Shown here piece after piece: positions 9,010-17,589 of a DNA stretch of 64,000 nt; positions within the stretch are counted from its first letter, which is position 1; each line of letters starts with the position of its first letter. Under the pieces are notes generated by a model. The model was not told the DNA's origin and did not search any database. It was given only the letters and a program-made list of their open reading frames with translations. The translations under genes and the position numbers were made by a program. Origin of the DNA: an uncultured Leptolyngbyaceae cyanobacterium (GTDB lineage Bacteria; Cyanobacteriota; Cyanobacteriia; Leptolyngbyales; Leptolyngbyaceae); assembly GCA_938023035.1 (NCBI GenBank), contig CALIDI010000021.1, positions 91,106 to 155,105 on the forward strand. The letters are read 5' to 3'.

Positions 9010-9224
9010 TGGTGATTACAGGAATTTAGCTAACGGCCCTCATCCATATTAACGCTTTTTAAGTTTCTTTACAAATCTTCAACTCAATCCTTTCAATCCT
9101 TGTTTTGTGTCCGAACCGGATTCCTGCCGATGAGCAGTCAGGCTTCCACGCCAGACGATAAGATAAAAGCGCAGATCTGCACTTTTTAGCAGAATTCACC
9201 CTTTTGAAAAATTAGTAGCCGCCA

Positions 9225-11042
9225 ATGTCTGCAGAGCCATCTCATCCTTCTCCCAAAGTTTATCTGCCCAAAACCAGCGAGTCTGAGTCTCTTAAACAGA
9301 TTCGCCATACCACTTCTCACATCATGGCAATGGCCGTGCAAAAGCTGTTTCCTAAGGCGCAGGTCACCATTGGCCCCTGGATTGAGAATGGCTTCTACTA
9401 CGACTTTGATAGTCCAGAACCCTTTGCTGAAAAGGATTTGAAGGCCATTAAAAAAGAAATGGTCAAAATCATTCGACGTAATTTGCCCGTGATTCGCGAA
9501 GAAGTTAGCCGAGAGGAGGCTGAGCGCCGGATTCGGGCGATTAACGAACCTTACAAGCTCGAAATTCTGGCCGATATTCAGGAAGAGCCGATTACGATTT
9601 ATCACCTGGGCGAAGAGTGGTGGGATCTCTGTGCAGGGCCTCATGTGCGTAGTACGGCTGATATTAACCCTGATGCGTTTGAGCTAGAGAGTGTAGCGGG
9701 TGCCTATTGGCGGGGAGATGAGACCAAAGCCCAACTACAGCGGATTTATGGCACTGCCTGGGAAACACCAGAGCAACTGGCCGAATATAAGCGGCGGAAG
9801 GAAGAGGCGCTGCGGCGCGATCATCGCAAACTCGGGAGGGAGTTGGGTCTCTTTATCTTTGCAGACCCGGTTGGCCCTGGTTTGCCGTTGTGGACGCCAA
9901 AGGGTACGGTTTTGCGATCAACCCTGGAGGATTTTCTTAAACGGGAGCAACTGAAGCGTGGCTATTTGCCGGTGGTGACTCCCCACATTGGGCGAGTAGA
10001 TTTGTTCAAAATCTCTGGCCACTGGCAGAACTATAAGGAAGATATGTTTCCAATGATGGCTGAGGATGATAGGGTGCGCCAGCAGGAGCAGGGGTTTGTT
10101 CTGAAGCCGATGAATTGCCCCTTCCACATTCAGATTTATAAGAGTGAGTTGCGCTCCTATCGAGAGTTACCTATGCGGCTGGCGGAGTTTGGCACGGTCT
10201 ACCGCTATGAGCAATCGGGGGAGTTGGGCGGTCTCACCCGGGTGCGCGGGTTCACGGTCGATGACTCTCATTTGTTTGTCACCCCTAGCCAGTTAGAGGA
10301 TGAATTTCTGAAGGTGGTGGATTTGATTCTGGCGGTCTTCAATAGTTTACAGTTGAAAAATTTCCGTGCTCGCCTCAGTTTTCGTGACCCCAGCCTGAAG
10401 AAATACATCGGCTCTGATGATGCCTGGAATAAGGCGGAGTCTGCCATTCGAAAGGCAGCCGAAAGCTTGGGTTTGCCGACGTTTGAGGGTATCGGGGAAG
10501 CGGCTTTCTACGGCCCCAAGCTTGATTTCATCTTTCAGGATGCCCTAGAGCGCGAGTGGCAGTTGGGGACGGTGCAGGTTGATTACAATCTGCCAGAGCG
10601 GTTTGATCTAGAGTATGTCGCCGAAGATGGCAGCCGCCAACGTCCGGTGATGATTCATCGGGCACCCTTTGGCTCTTTGGAGCGGCTCATTGGTATTTTG
10701 ATTGAGGAGTATGCGGGCGACTTTCCCCTCTGGTTGGCCCCGTTACAGGCTCGCTTACTGCCCGTCAGTGAGGAGCAGTTGACCTTTGCCCATTTGGTGG
10801 TGAATCAAATGCTGGCACTGGGTTTGCGGGCAGAGGTCGATACTAGTGGCGATCGCCTCGGTAAGTTGATTCGCAATGCGGAGAAAGATAAGGTGCCAGT
10901 GATGGCGGTGGTGGGTGCCAAGGAAGTAGAGGCCAATTCCCTGAGCATTCGTACCCGTGCTGCTGGGGAGCTAGGTTCCCTGCCTGTGACGGAGGTACTG
11001 GAACGCTTAAGGGTAGCAAACGAAAGCCATGCTAATTTTTAA
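9225..11042 (+). CDS. thrS: Threonyl-tRNA synthetase
   Basis: This 605-residue protein lacks the TGS domain, as is normal for cyanobacterial ThrRS. The editing-domain metal-type motifs HTTSHIMAMAVQ and DLCAGPHVRST are present. The class II core has motif 1 around TVLRSTLEDFLKREQ and MNCPFHIQIYKSELRSYRELPMRLAEFGTVYRYEQSGELGGLTRVRGFT as motif 2. Motif 3 is MIHRAPFGSLERLIGILIEEYAG, and an anticodon-binding domain follows. It charges tRNA-Thr. Its 3' end overlaps the convergent methyltransferase gene by 11 bp. Confidence 0.97.
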   Translation: MSAEPSHPSPKVYLPKTSESESLKQIRHTTSHIMAMAVQKLFPKAQVTIGPWIENGFYYDFDSPEPFAEKDLKAIKKEMVKIIRRNLPVIREEVSREEAERRIRAINEPYKLEILADIQEEPITIYHLGEEWWDLCAGPHVRSTADINPDAFELESVAGAYWRGDETKAQLQRIYGTAWETPEQLAEYKRRKEEALRRDHRKLGRELGLFIFADPVGPGLPLWTPKGTVLRSTLEDFLKREQLKRGYLPVVTPHIGRVDLFKISGHWQNYKEDMFPMMAEDDRVRQQEQGFVLKPMNCPFHIQIYKSELRSYRELPMRLAEFGTVYRYEQSGELGGLTRVRGFTVDDSHLFVTPSQLEDEFLKVVDLILAVFNSLQLKNFRARLSFRDPSLKKYIGSDDAWNKAESAIRKAAESLGLPTFEGIGEAAFYGPKLDFIFQDALEREWQLGTVQVDYNLPERFDLEYVAEDGSRQRPVMIHRAPFGSLERLIGILIEEYAGDFPLWLAPLQARLLPVSEEQLTFAHLVVNQMLALGLRAEVDTSGDRLGKLIRNAEKDKVPVMAVVGAKEVEANSLSIRTRAAGELGSLPVTEVLERLRVANESHANF

Positions 11043-11679
11043 TGGTTGGTGGAAGCTTTTTGCGCGCAACGATGTGAAAAAGATGCCAGTGTTTCTGCTC
11101 TCTAATTGCTGTAACGCCCGGGTGTTCTTCTTCCTCTAACCACTCAACCTCGAAGGTCTGGAGCAGGGCTTCAACCTGTTCACGACTGTGGTGGGTTCGG
11201 TTGGGGAACTTCACCCAGGAGTCACGATCGCCAAACAGTTGGCCACAGAAGCGTCCTCCTGGCTGGAGTGCTGTAACAATGGTGTCCCACAAGTGCGGAA
11301 AATTGGCAGGGGGACAGAAGGTAAGGCAAAAGCTAGCATTGATCAAATCAACCGCAGGGGGTAAGGTCAATTCTTCAAAGCGGATTCGTTGTGTTTGTAA
11401 CCGGGCAGGCTGAAGGTCCGGGCGTTTGAGTAGGCGGTCAAAGGCTTCCTGTTCCCCATCAATGGCTAAAACACGCCAGCCCCGGCGCAGCAATTCTACG
11501 GTGTCGCGTCCATCTCCACAACCCAAATCTACGGCCAAGCGGGGTGCAGTAGAGGGTGGTTCTGCGTCGAACAGATCTAACGCTTTAAGCAGGGTGTCGC
11601 GGGGTGGGCGACCTTCCACTGCTTGATAGTAGGTCGCCCAGTGCTGCCCGGAGAAGATAGGATCAGTCGATTGAGTCAT
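11032..11679 (-). CDS. Class I SAM-dependent methyltransferase
   Basis: Read from the ATG at 11679 the product has 215 residues. It has the SAM-binding motif [21 protein letters not shown], acidic motif LAIDGE, and post-motif [12 protein letters not shown] with [18 protein letters not shown], a TehB/UbiE-like Rossmann fold. The ATG overlaps the fdxB stop codon (ATGA at 11676-11679), implying translational coupling to the nif operon. An upstream in-frame start at 11715 would run deep into fdxB and is less likely. The substrate is unknown; whether it serves nitrogen fixation or merely hitch-hikes is undecided. Its end overlaps thrS by 11 bp on the opposite strand. Confidence 0.85.
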   Translation of the reverse strand: MTQSTDPIFSGQHWATYYQAVEGRPPRDTLLKALDLFDAEPPSTAPRLAVDLGCGDGRDTVELLRRGWRVLAIDGEQEAFDRLLKRPDLQPARLQTQRIRFEELTLPPAVDLINASFCLTFCPPANFPHLWDTIVTALQPGGRFCGQLFGDRDSWVKFPNRTHHSREQVEALLQTFEVEWLEEEEHPGVTAIREQKHWHLFHIVARKKLPPTIKN

Positions 11680-11978
11680 AAGCCAGCGATCGCTAACTCT
11701 GCATGGGTCTGGCAATCTTTAGGGCACACTCTGGCACAGGCTTCACAGCCCACACAATTATCAACATTGGTGATTGTCATCACCTTGCGCTCAATTTCAT
11801 CTTCCTCTTCATCATCAACAAATTCACCCTCTTCATTTAACGCCCGCAGAGCCATTACGCCTCGCCCACAAACTTTTAGGCATCGGCCACAACCAATGCA
11901 GCGTTTAATATCAATTGCCTGCAAGAATCTGGGAGTCCAAACTTTGCCGCCGAATGTGATTCCTGTGAATGTGGTCAT
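11676..11978 (-). CDS. fdxB: nif-specific ferredoxin III (2x[4Fe-4S])
   Basis: This 100-residue ferredoxin has two cluster-binding motifs, [14 protein letters not shown] (about residues 27-40) and [15 protein letters not shown] (about 75-89). They are separated by an acidic insert ([15 protein letters not shown]), the pattern of the FdxB/ferredoxin III family found only in nif clusters. It probably carries electrons to nitrogenase or to the NifB/NifEN assembly steps. A GGAGAACACAATCATG leader, identical to that of fdxH, gives the ribosome site. Its stop overlaps the methyltransferase start. Confidence 0.92.
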   Translation of the reverse strand: MTTFTGITFGGKVWTPRFLQAIDIKRCIGCGRCLKVCGRGVMALRALNEEGEFVDDEEEDEIERKVMTITNVDNCVGCEACARVCPKDCQTHAELAIAGL

Positions 11979-11990
11979 GATTGTGTTCTC

Positions 11991-12722
11991 CTAAACAAGG
12001 GCTTTGTAGTTTTTGACCCGATCGCCATCTGCCACTCCCAAAATTTTGGCGAGCCAAGGTGGTGGAGAAACCGCGATCGCCTGCTGTAATTCAGCTAATA
12101 TTTCTCTGGCGGCACCTCCCTGTTCTTTTTTAATCGGATAAATGCCCGCTTGCACAACCTTTGCGGCTGCTGGCCCACCAATCGCGACGATATACACAAC
12201 AGCACAATCTCGAATCAAGCTGACTCGAAAGGCATTTTTATCATCAGATAAGTCTGCTTCAATCGCTGAGCGAATGTCAATGAGCCGTATTTCTTTGGTA
12301 GATAACTGATAGATCAAATATCGTAAACAGGAGCCAAAATGGCCATCTAATCGTTCTCCTTGATTGGATGCGATCGCCACTCGAATGGAATTAGGCATCT
12401 CACCTTCTTGGTAAGTCTCAATCGCTGCTAGCTGCTCAATAGCATCGATTTCACCCCAAAGAATTCGAACAGCACTTTTGAGTATTGCAATATCTGATGC
12501 ATTTGCATCTTCTCCATGTTCCTCTCCATCCAGCTCATAGGTTTGGCCAAGTGCTGTTTTGAGGTTGGTAACGGTGATCCGACTCAAACTGACTTCATCC
12601 AGGTGGCTTCCCAGATAGGTCTGTAGAGCCTCGATGAACTCAGCAATCGAGTATTCAGGAAATAACCTTGAGGCGAGGGCAATTCTCAAGGCAACTTCAT
12701 TGGAAATTGGTTGGTTAGCCAT
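11991..12722 (-). CDS. NafY/NifX-like dinitrogenase iron-molybdenum cofactor-binding protein
   Basis: Read from the ATG at 12722, after AAAGATC, the product has 243 residues; a TTG at 12743 would add seven codons. The N-terminal ~90 residues (NEVALRIALASRLFPEYSIAEFIEALQTYLG...) look like the NafY N-terminal (DIMCO_N) domain. The C-terminal half is the FeMo-co binding NifX/NifB-C fold, with RVAIASNQGERLDGHFGSCLRYLIYQ and AVVYIVAIGGPAAAKVVQAGIYPIKKE. It likely holds apo-dinitrogenase or cofactor precursor during maturation. It sits 12 bp upstream of fdxB. Distinguishing NafY from a divergent NifY would need a phylogeny. Confidence 0.85.
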   Translation of the reverse strand: MANQPISNEVALRIALASRLFPEYSIAEFIEALQTYLGSHLDEVSLSRITVTNLKTALGQTYELDGEEHGEDANASDIAILKSAVRILWGEIDAIEQLAAIETYQEGEMPNSIRVAIASNQGERLDGHFGSCLRYLIYQLSTKEIRLIDIRSAIEADLSDDKNAFRVSLIRDCAVVYIVAIGGPAAAKVVQAGIYPIKKEQGGAAREILAELQQAIAVSPPPWLAKILGVADGDRVKNYKALV

Positions 12723-12814
12723 TAGAGATCTTTCCGAAATCAACGTTTGAACATAAATTGCCTAGCCCCACTCAATCTCCTCAACCCTGATGGGAGACTG
12801 GCAAAACCACCTGC

Positions 12815-13072
12815 TTAATGCGGTTTAACAATGCGGACATAAACAGCGTTAATCATCATTTCGTTGAGCGTATGGCGCTGAGTGCCCACCCGAATAATAA
12901 ACCGGGGAAAGCGCTGCTCTAGGGTGATGGTTTGACCAGGGATGAGGCCCATTTTTCTAAAGCTTTGGGCAGTCGCATCGTGCAACGTTCTAATTTGTTT
13001 GATGACCCCCTGTTCACCTGCCTGGAGTAGCTTTAACGATGAACCTTGAACTGAGAATCCGGTTGTTAGCAT
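12815..13072 (-). CDS. feoA: FeoA domain protein in the nif cluster
   Basis: This 85-residue protein is one SH3-like FeoA domain: LLQAGEQGVIKQIRTLHDATAQSFRKMGLIPGQTITLEQRFPRFIIRVGTQRHTLNEMMINAVYVRIV. FeoA partners the FeoB ferrous iron transporter, but no feoB is in the window. Stand-alone FeoA copies within cyanobacterial nif clusters are known and suggest a link to iron supply for nitrogenase. It precedes the nafY-like gene by 92 bp. Confidence 0.88.
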   Translation of the reverse strand: MLTTGFSVQGSSLKLLQAGEQGVIKQIRTLHDATAQSFRKMGLIPGQTITLEQRFPRFIIRVGTQRHTLNEMMINAVYVRIVKPH

Positions 13073-13715
13073 AAAGTTAGCTCCTCTAGAGTCGGCATTC
13101 TAATTGGTTGAAAAAACGACTGAGCCCTCTGATACTCCGTCTTTCAAGTGGGCAACTTAAGTCACACCTGGGTTACTAAAACCTGCCTTCGCGGCCTAGA
13201 TAGGTTAAGGCTTTCTGTAACCCACAAAGGCGGGTTTTGATTGCCTAAATCGGTAGTCCTATTGAACTGTCAGAAGGGAAGAGGGGCTGTGCTCCTAGGC
13301 AGGAGGTTCCACACCTTCCACTTCCGAAATCATTTTCAATTTCATTGCGCTTAGCTACTCAGTGGCGGTTTTAACCGTTCAGAAGAAAGGATTTGTCAGT
13401 CAACCTAGTCGGCATTAGTAGCCTTCCATTGGGAAAAGTTTGGGGATCCGTGAACCGTCAAAATTGAACCCTCATTCACTTGCTGGTGCCAATGACCCGC
13501 TCAATTTCATTTGACGAGCCAACAGTCTACCAGGGGAATGCTGCAAGGCTGCTAATGCACTGATACCACTGCTGCTTTACCTAAACGTCTTGTTGGCATG
13601 TTCAGGACACTTTTACTCCCAACTCTTTGGCTGAGGTAGACGGATAGTTGAGGAATCGACGTCAACAAAGTTAATCGTACTGAATAACCCAAGACAGGCA
13701 AACAGATTCCAGGTC
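13073..13715. other. 643-bp fdxH-feoA spacer
   Basis: The spacer contains one strong inverted repeat (13178-13238) and otherwise no credible coding frame. A minus-strand frame at 13552-13755 overlaps fdxH out of phase and has no family resemblance. The length suggests that feoA-nafY-fdxB have their own promoter here, but I cannot fix one. Confidence 0.4.
13178..13238 (-). terminator. 12-bp inverted repeat downstream of fdxH, terminator-like
   Basis: AAAACCTGCCTT at 13178-13189 pairs with AAGGCGGGTTTT at 13227-13238 (one G-U). Read on the minus strand, the stem ends in TTTT, so it may end the transcript coming from fdxH before feoA. The loop is long (37 nt), which lowers confidence. Confidence 0.4.
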
Positions 13716-14015
13716 TTAAACTAAGTAGGCTTCCTGATGGGTGCGGATGGTGCAATTAGAACGTGGATAAGCCACACAAAGCAGAACAAAGCCCTTGGCA
13801 ATTTGCTCTTCATCTAAAAAGACCTGTTCAGATTGATCCAATTCACCTTCAACGACTTTGCCAACACAACTGGAACAGGAGCCGGAATGGCAGGAGAAGG
13901 GTAAATCTAAGCCCTGTTCTTCAGCCGCTTCCAGAATTGTGGTTGTGTCTTCGACAGGAATTGTGAGATCGATCGCGCGTTTTTTGTTGATTAGATGGAC
14001 TTGATAGGTCGCCAT
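13716..14015 (-). CDS. fdxH: Nitrogenase-associated [2Fe-2S] ferredoxin
   Basis: Read from the ATG at 14015 the product has 99 residues; GGAGA sits about 10 nt upstream and a TTG at 14030 is less likely. It is a plant-type [2Fe-2S] ferredoxin with ligands in [12 protein letters not shown] and LLCVAYP. The sequence [49 protein letters not shown] is typical of FdxH, the direct electron donor to NifH. The leader GGAGAACACAATCATG is shared with fdxB. Confidence 0.93.
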   Translation of the reverse strand: MATYQVHLINKKRAIDLTIPVEDTTTILEAAEEQGLDLPFSCHSGSCSSCVGKVVEGELDQSEQVFLDEEQIAKGFVLLCVAYPRSNCTIRTHQEAYLV

Positions 14016-14153
14016 GATTGTGTTCTCCAAGGATAGAGGATGGGGGATGGGGTACAGGGAACGGCCTGAGGCAGATTTGCGATCGCTAACTTGTCTAAAT
14101 GTGTAGGGCTATTGTGATAGCCAGACAAACCCTTGTCATCAGGCGGCACTTCC

Positions 14154-14522
14154 CTAGCTGCACGGTACCCCTGTGGGTGAACAATCCCCTGCCTTAAAGG
14201 ATTGCCCGCAACCGCAGGATTCGGTAGCATTGGGGTTGCTGAACTTAAACCCGCTTTGGGTTAAGCCCTCAATATAATCAATCAACACGCCATCGAGTAA
14301 AGGCGCACTCTTGCGATCGATATAGATCTTGACTCTTCCTTCCTGCAAAATATCATCGGGTTTGGGTTCGCTGGTGATATCTAGGGCATACTGATAGCCA
14401 CTACAGCCACCATCTGTTACCGAAACGCGGACTCCCCGTTGGGCGGAATTTTCACCCTTCGCCGAGCCTTGCAGAAATGTCCGTAACCGTAGTTCAGCAA
14501 TTTCCGTCAAAAATATCGTCAT
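14154..14522 (-). CDS. hesB: HesB/IscA-like A-type Fe-S carrier
   Basis: This 122-residue protein has the three conserved cysteines of A-type carriers: GGCSGYQY (about residue 40) and CGCGQSF (about 103-105). It begins MTIFLTEIAELRLRTFL. The C-terminal 15 residues (KAGDCSPTGVPCS) add two further cysteines, as in nif-cluster HesB/NifIscA proteins. It likely delivers Fe-S clusters to nitrogenase maturation. It lies between fdxH and hesA, as in other cyanobacterial nif loci. Confidence 0.9.
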   Translation of the reverse strand: MTIFLTEIAELRLRTFLQGSAKGENSAQRGVRVSVTDGGCSGYQYALDITSEPKPDDILQEGRVKIYIDRKSAPLLDGVLIDYIEGLTQSGFKFSNPNATESCGCGQSFKAGDCSPTGVPCS

Positions 14523-14874
14523 ACAACCTCCAGTGAGAGTAGAGAGATAAAAGTAAAGAGATAAGGGTAGAGAGACTTGAGATCGTGGATGTAATCAATC
14601 GAAAAGCTTAGAACTGTACCACCGAGGCAGAAGGAACATCGAGTGATGCCTGTGTGCCCTCTGGGGCTGTGGGGCAAGGTTTCAGGTAATCTAGCTATAG
14701 CTAAGCTGGTGGGGGTGGAGTGCAGGGGTGTCCCCCAATAGACTCATCAACCTGGCGATCTCGACAACATCCTGATTCTTTAGTGAATTGCGTGGGCACA
14801 ATGGATGCGAGCAAGACAGAACCGTGAGCAGTGGCTGTGACGCAGGTTATATCGCTGCGCACAGACAGGAATCA

Positions 14875-15042
14875 TTAAGATCCCGACAACAATCCAATCA
14901 CTAATTTGATCAATAGGGGGGCGTAGACCATGCTAAGCAGGAGACAAAATCTTCCTAGGGAGGTCAGAAATAGTCGCATCACATCATCTGATAACTTGAG
15001 GCCACTGTGCAGAAGTGCTATCGCAACAACCAGAGTCATCAT
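14875..15042 (-). CDS. Small membrane ORF (55 aa) translationally coupled to hesA
   Basis: An uninterrupted frame of 55 codons starts at an ATG whose sequence ATGA contains the hesA stop codon (15039-15042) and ends with TAA at 14875. An earlier in-frame ATG at 15054 would add four residues. The peptide is strongly hydrophobic: MMTLVVAIALLHSGLKL, then VMRLFLTSLGRFCLLL, then YAPLLIKLVIGLLSG, which could form two membrane helices. It fills part of an otherwise empty 516-bp hesA-hesB gap. I know of no named family for it. Coupling and composition favour a real gene, but no homologue check was possible. Confidence 0.5.
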   Translation of the reverse strand: MMTLVVAIALLHSGLKLSDDVMRLFLTSLGRFCLLLSMVYAPLLIKLVIGLLSGS

Positions 15043-15836
15043 TGAAACCAGCATGATGCTTCCTCCTGAGTGTTAGATTCTGCAAGGCGACGACTTTTCG
15101 CGCCACAGACCGGACAGTTTGGGTCATGATAAGGCCGCCGCTTGGCAAACTCAGCGCGGCTCAAATCCATCGTTAATAATTGGGAATACAACGGCGTCCC
15201 CAAACCTGTAATCAGCTTAATGGCCTCTAATGCAGTGAGGCAGGCTAATGTTCCCGAAACGGCCCCTAGCACCCCAAAGCCACGTTTATCCCAATCAGGT
15301 TTTTCAGGGAAAATACAGGACAAACAGGGCGTTAAACCTGGAACAATGGTGGTCAGGTAGGCATCCATATCATTCATAGCGGCTTCAACCATTGGTTTGC
15401 CCCAGCGCACACAGGCGGCATTGAGCAACTCTCGCTCCACAAAGTTATGGGCGCAATCCAACACGACATCAGCAGATTGTACAAGCGCATCTACGTTCTT
15501 ATCTGTCACGTAGTCACAAATTGCATCAATCTGTACATCTGGATTAATCGCTTCCAGGGTGGCTTTTGCCTTGAAGACGCGGGGCTTACCCACCCAGTCG
15601 TGGGTCATCAAAACCTGGCGATTCATGTCATCCAGTCGCAGTTCCCCCCCCCGCAGGAGAATAAGGCGTCCGACCCCTGCCACTGCCAGGTAGAGTGCTG
15701 CTGTTGCCCCAAGTCCACCCACTCCAGTGACCAAAACCGTTGTATCTTTCAGTCGCTGCTGCGACTCTTCACCAAACCCAGGCAGCATGATTTGACGACG
15801 ATAGCGCTCTAATTCAGTTGGTGTCAGGGGTTGCAC
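15039..15836 (-). CDS. hesA: HesA, ThiF/MoeB-family adenylyltransferase
   Basis: This 265-residue E1-like protein has the nucleotide-binding VLVTGVGGLGATAALYLAVAGVG (about residues 34-56) and a conserved Arg/Asp region DMNRQVLMTHDWVGKPR. The zinc cysteine pairs are PCLSC and CPVCGAK. HesA is conserved in cyanobacterial nif clusters and resembles MoeB/ThiF. A role in Mo or Fe-S cofactor sulfur handling is inferred by family. It starts 34 bp after nifW, and its stop overlaps the small hydrophobic ORF. Confidence 0.92.
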   Translation of the reverse strand: MQPLTPTELERYRRQIMLPGFGEESQQRLKDTTVLVTGVGGLGATAALYLAVAGVGRLILLRGGELRLDDMNRQVLMTHDWVGKPRVFKAKATLEAINPDVQIDAICDYVTDKNVDALVQSADVVLDCAHNFVERELLNAACVRWGKPMVEAAMNDMDAYLTTIVPGLTPCLSCIFPEKPDWDKRGFGVLGAVSGTLACLTALEAIKLITGLGTPLYSQLLTMDLSRAEFAKRRPYHDPNCPVCGAKSRRLAESNTQEEASCWFQ

Positions 15837-15870
15837 GTTGCTATCTCCACTCAGTCATTTGGGGTTAAAG

Positions 15871-16188
15871 TTAATCGGAGCCAATTTCAGACAGTAAAAC
15901 CACATTCTGGGGTTTGTCATTGAACACCTTGAACAGCTTTTCGTTCAGGGGTGAAGAGGTCGTAAAGGTGTTATAAGCCTGTTCCAGTGCTGCCTGGTAA
16001 CGCTTCAGCTTCTCGGATTCATCTAGATCTGGAGATTCTGAGTCAATAGCTTTGATGAGAGAGGAAAACTTCTGGAGAATATGCAGCCGATTCACATTAA
16101 CAAATTGTGGATCATAAGGAAGTCCGAAGAATTCAAGGTAATCTTCTGCATTAACCAGGCGATTAAATTGAGCCAGGGTTTTACTCAT
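15871..16188 (-). CDS. nifW: Nitrogenase-stabilizing/protective protein NifW
   Basis: This 105-residue protein has the NifW features LAQFNRLVNAEDYLEFFGLPYDPQFVNVNRLHILQKFSSLI and a central ALEQAYNTFTTSSPLNEKLFKVF. NifW associates with MoFe protein and is thought to protect it or assist late assembly. The start ATG overlaps the upstream CCE_0567-family stop (ATGA). Confidence 0.92.
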   Translation of the reverse strand: MSKTLAQFNRLVNAEDYLEFFGLPYDPQFVNVNRLHILQKFSSLIKAIDSESPDLDESEKLKRYQAALEQAYNTFTTSSPLNEKLFKVFNDKPQNVVLLSEIGSD

Positions 16189-16406
16189 GGTTTCTGCTCC
16201 CGTTGCTTTAGCTGAGTTTTGAGTTGATCGATCTGCCGATAGATCTGGTAGGTCTCTGTTGCAGCTTCAATCAAACGTTCATAGTCGGTGGGTAATCCTT
16301 CTGCTAGATCATGGAGATCCATTTTCATTTGGCCGGCTTTACTGTTCAGGCGCTTGATTTGATTTTTGAGTTCCTCAGTGGTGAGAATTTCTGTTGTTTG
16401 ACCCAT
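16185..16406 (-). CDS. CCE_0567-family nif-associated small helical protein
   Basis: This 73-residue, highly charged, helical protein (EELKNQIKRLNSKAGQMKMDLHDLAEGLPTDYERLIEAATETYQIYRQIDQLKTQL) matches the CCE_0567/DUF683 metalloprotein family encoded between the NifX-associated gene and nifW. The family forms antiparallel two-helix hairpins and has been reported to bind metal. A 4-bp stop/start overlap couples it to nifW. Confidence 0.87.
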   Translation of the reverse strand: MGQTTEILTTEELKNQIKRLNSKAGQMKMDLHDLAEGLPTDYERLIEAATETYQIYRQIDQLKTQLKQREQKP

Positions 16407-16460
16407 GAATCCTCCATTTTTTAAGTCGATTGATAGCCATAGCTAGCTGATTGAGGCCGG

Positions 16461-16508
16461 GGTGCAAGGGGGAAAGACTAGCTAGGGGCACTACCCCCTC
16501 ACCCCCTT
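16461..16508. repeat. Dispersed repeat family C, copy 1
   Basis: GGTGCAAGGGGG, then a GCTAGGG core and ACCCCCTCACCCC, in the DUF269-CCE_0567 spacer. A second copy lies at 50695-50741 downstream of an unrelated gene. The ends are G-rich and C-rich and can pair as a hairpin. Confidence 0.5.
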
Positions 16509-16585
16509 AACCTTCAATGCGGCAGGCAACCTGGCAATCACTATCGATCTTTGATTTGCCTTTTTAGCCGTCAGAAATCTAAACC

Positions 16586-17053
16586 TTAGAGCCTGCCAAC
16601 TTCAGGAAAGCGGTTTGCCAGATTAATGCCAGATTCAATTATTTTTTGGCCCTCTGCCTCTAGCTTTTCCAGAGAGTCAAACCCAAACCGTTGGGCATCC
16701 CGCAGGGTTTTGGAGACGACTAGCAGGCGACCAGAAAAAACCAGTGCCCAGCCAAATCCCTCATGGCTTAAGTCGATGACGACCTGACAAAGGAGTCCGG
16801 TTTTTTCTTCAATTTGGTGGGCGATCGCCCGGTAGAATGCCAAAATCCGTCCTTTGGTGATAGGGTCTACATCCCCTTCTACCGAAATTTCGCGTTTCTG
16901 AGCTTTACTGACCACATAGGGTTTCAGCAATAATTCATCAGACCAGTTGCGATAGGTGCCGTAGGGATCGTTGGCACGAATTTGTTGGACGATCGCCTTC
17001 AAGAAGGGGCTATTTGCTGTATCCGTTGGAGTTGGAGTTGTGGTAGCGGTCAT
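16586..17053 (-). CDS. NifX-associated nitrogen fixation protein (DUF269)
   Basis: This 155-residue protein contains SPFLKAIVQQIRANDPYGTYRNWSDELLLKPYVVSKAQKREISVEGDVDPITKGRILAFYRAIAHQIEEKTG. It is the DUF269/NifX-associated family, always encoded next to nifX. The biochemical role is not settled; involvement in FeMo-co handling is inferred. Its start overlaps the nifX stop by 4 bp. Confidence 0.92.
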   Translation of the reverse strand: MTATTTPTPTDTANSPFLKAIVQQIRANDPYGTYRNWSDELLLKPYVVSKAQKREISVEGDVDPITKGRILAFYRAIAHQIEEKTGLLCQVVIDLSHEGFGWALVFSGRLLVVSKTLRDAQRFGFDSLEKLEAEGQKIIESGINLANRFPEVGRL

Positions 17054-17469
17054 AGGGTTACTTCTTCCTTTGTATCATCAAGTTCATCTAGGGCGGGACT
17101 ACGTTGCAACAAGGCTTTTCTCAGCCAAGGTGGGGGACTACCGTTCAGGGTTTGCACCAGTTTCGTCAGAACATCTGTAATTTCTTGTTCTTCCGACTGG
17201 GCTTTGATGGGGGTAATGTGCTGCTTGATCAGGCGTGCTGCTGCACTCCCCCCAATCGTTGATACATAAACGATAGTGCAATCATGAAGCGCTTCAATTT
17301 TGGGCAATAATTTATCTTCGTTGCCATCTTCATTTAAGTTGCCATCAAACTTTAAGGTTTCAACAAATCGATAGTCTGTTTGATTGACCTCATACACATC
17401 AATTTTTTTAGCTGATCCGAAGTGGGAATTGATATGAATGTTGTCACTGGTTGTGAAGGCAATTTTCAT
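17050..17469 (-). CDS. nifX: NifX, FeMo-cofactor precursor carrier
   Basis: The ATG at 17469, preceded by AAAGGAGGAGATCCC, gives 139 residues; longer in-frame starts lack this ribosome site. The fold is Nitro_FeMo-Co: MKIAFTTSDNIHINSHFGSAKKIDVYEV and CTIVYVSTIGGSAAARLIKQHITPIKA, ending with a PPPWLRKAL segment shared with the nafY-like protein. It binds NifB-co or VK-cluster in transfer to NifEN. It sits between nifN and DUF269. Confidence 0.94.
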   Translation of the reverse strand: MKIAFTTSDNIHINSHFGSAKKIDVYEVNQTDYRFVETLKFDGNLNEDGNEDKLLPKIEALHDCTIVYVSTIGGSAAARLIKQHITPIKAQSEEQEITDVLTKLVQTLNGSPPPWLRKALLQRSPALDELDDTKEEVTL

Positions 17470-17589
17470 GGGATCTCCTCCTTTAATTAAGATGGAAGGT
17501 GATGAACCTGCTGTTTTGAATGATTTCACCTACTCAAAATCTAAAACTCAAAACCTTCTGGTAAGCCATGGTGGAAATAAGCCTGCTGC

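Noticed and set aside
13552..13755. A 67-codon minus-strand frame after fdxH
   Set aside because: It begins inside fdxH out of phase; composition is not coding-like and it overlaps an established gene.
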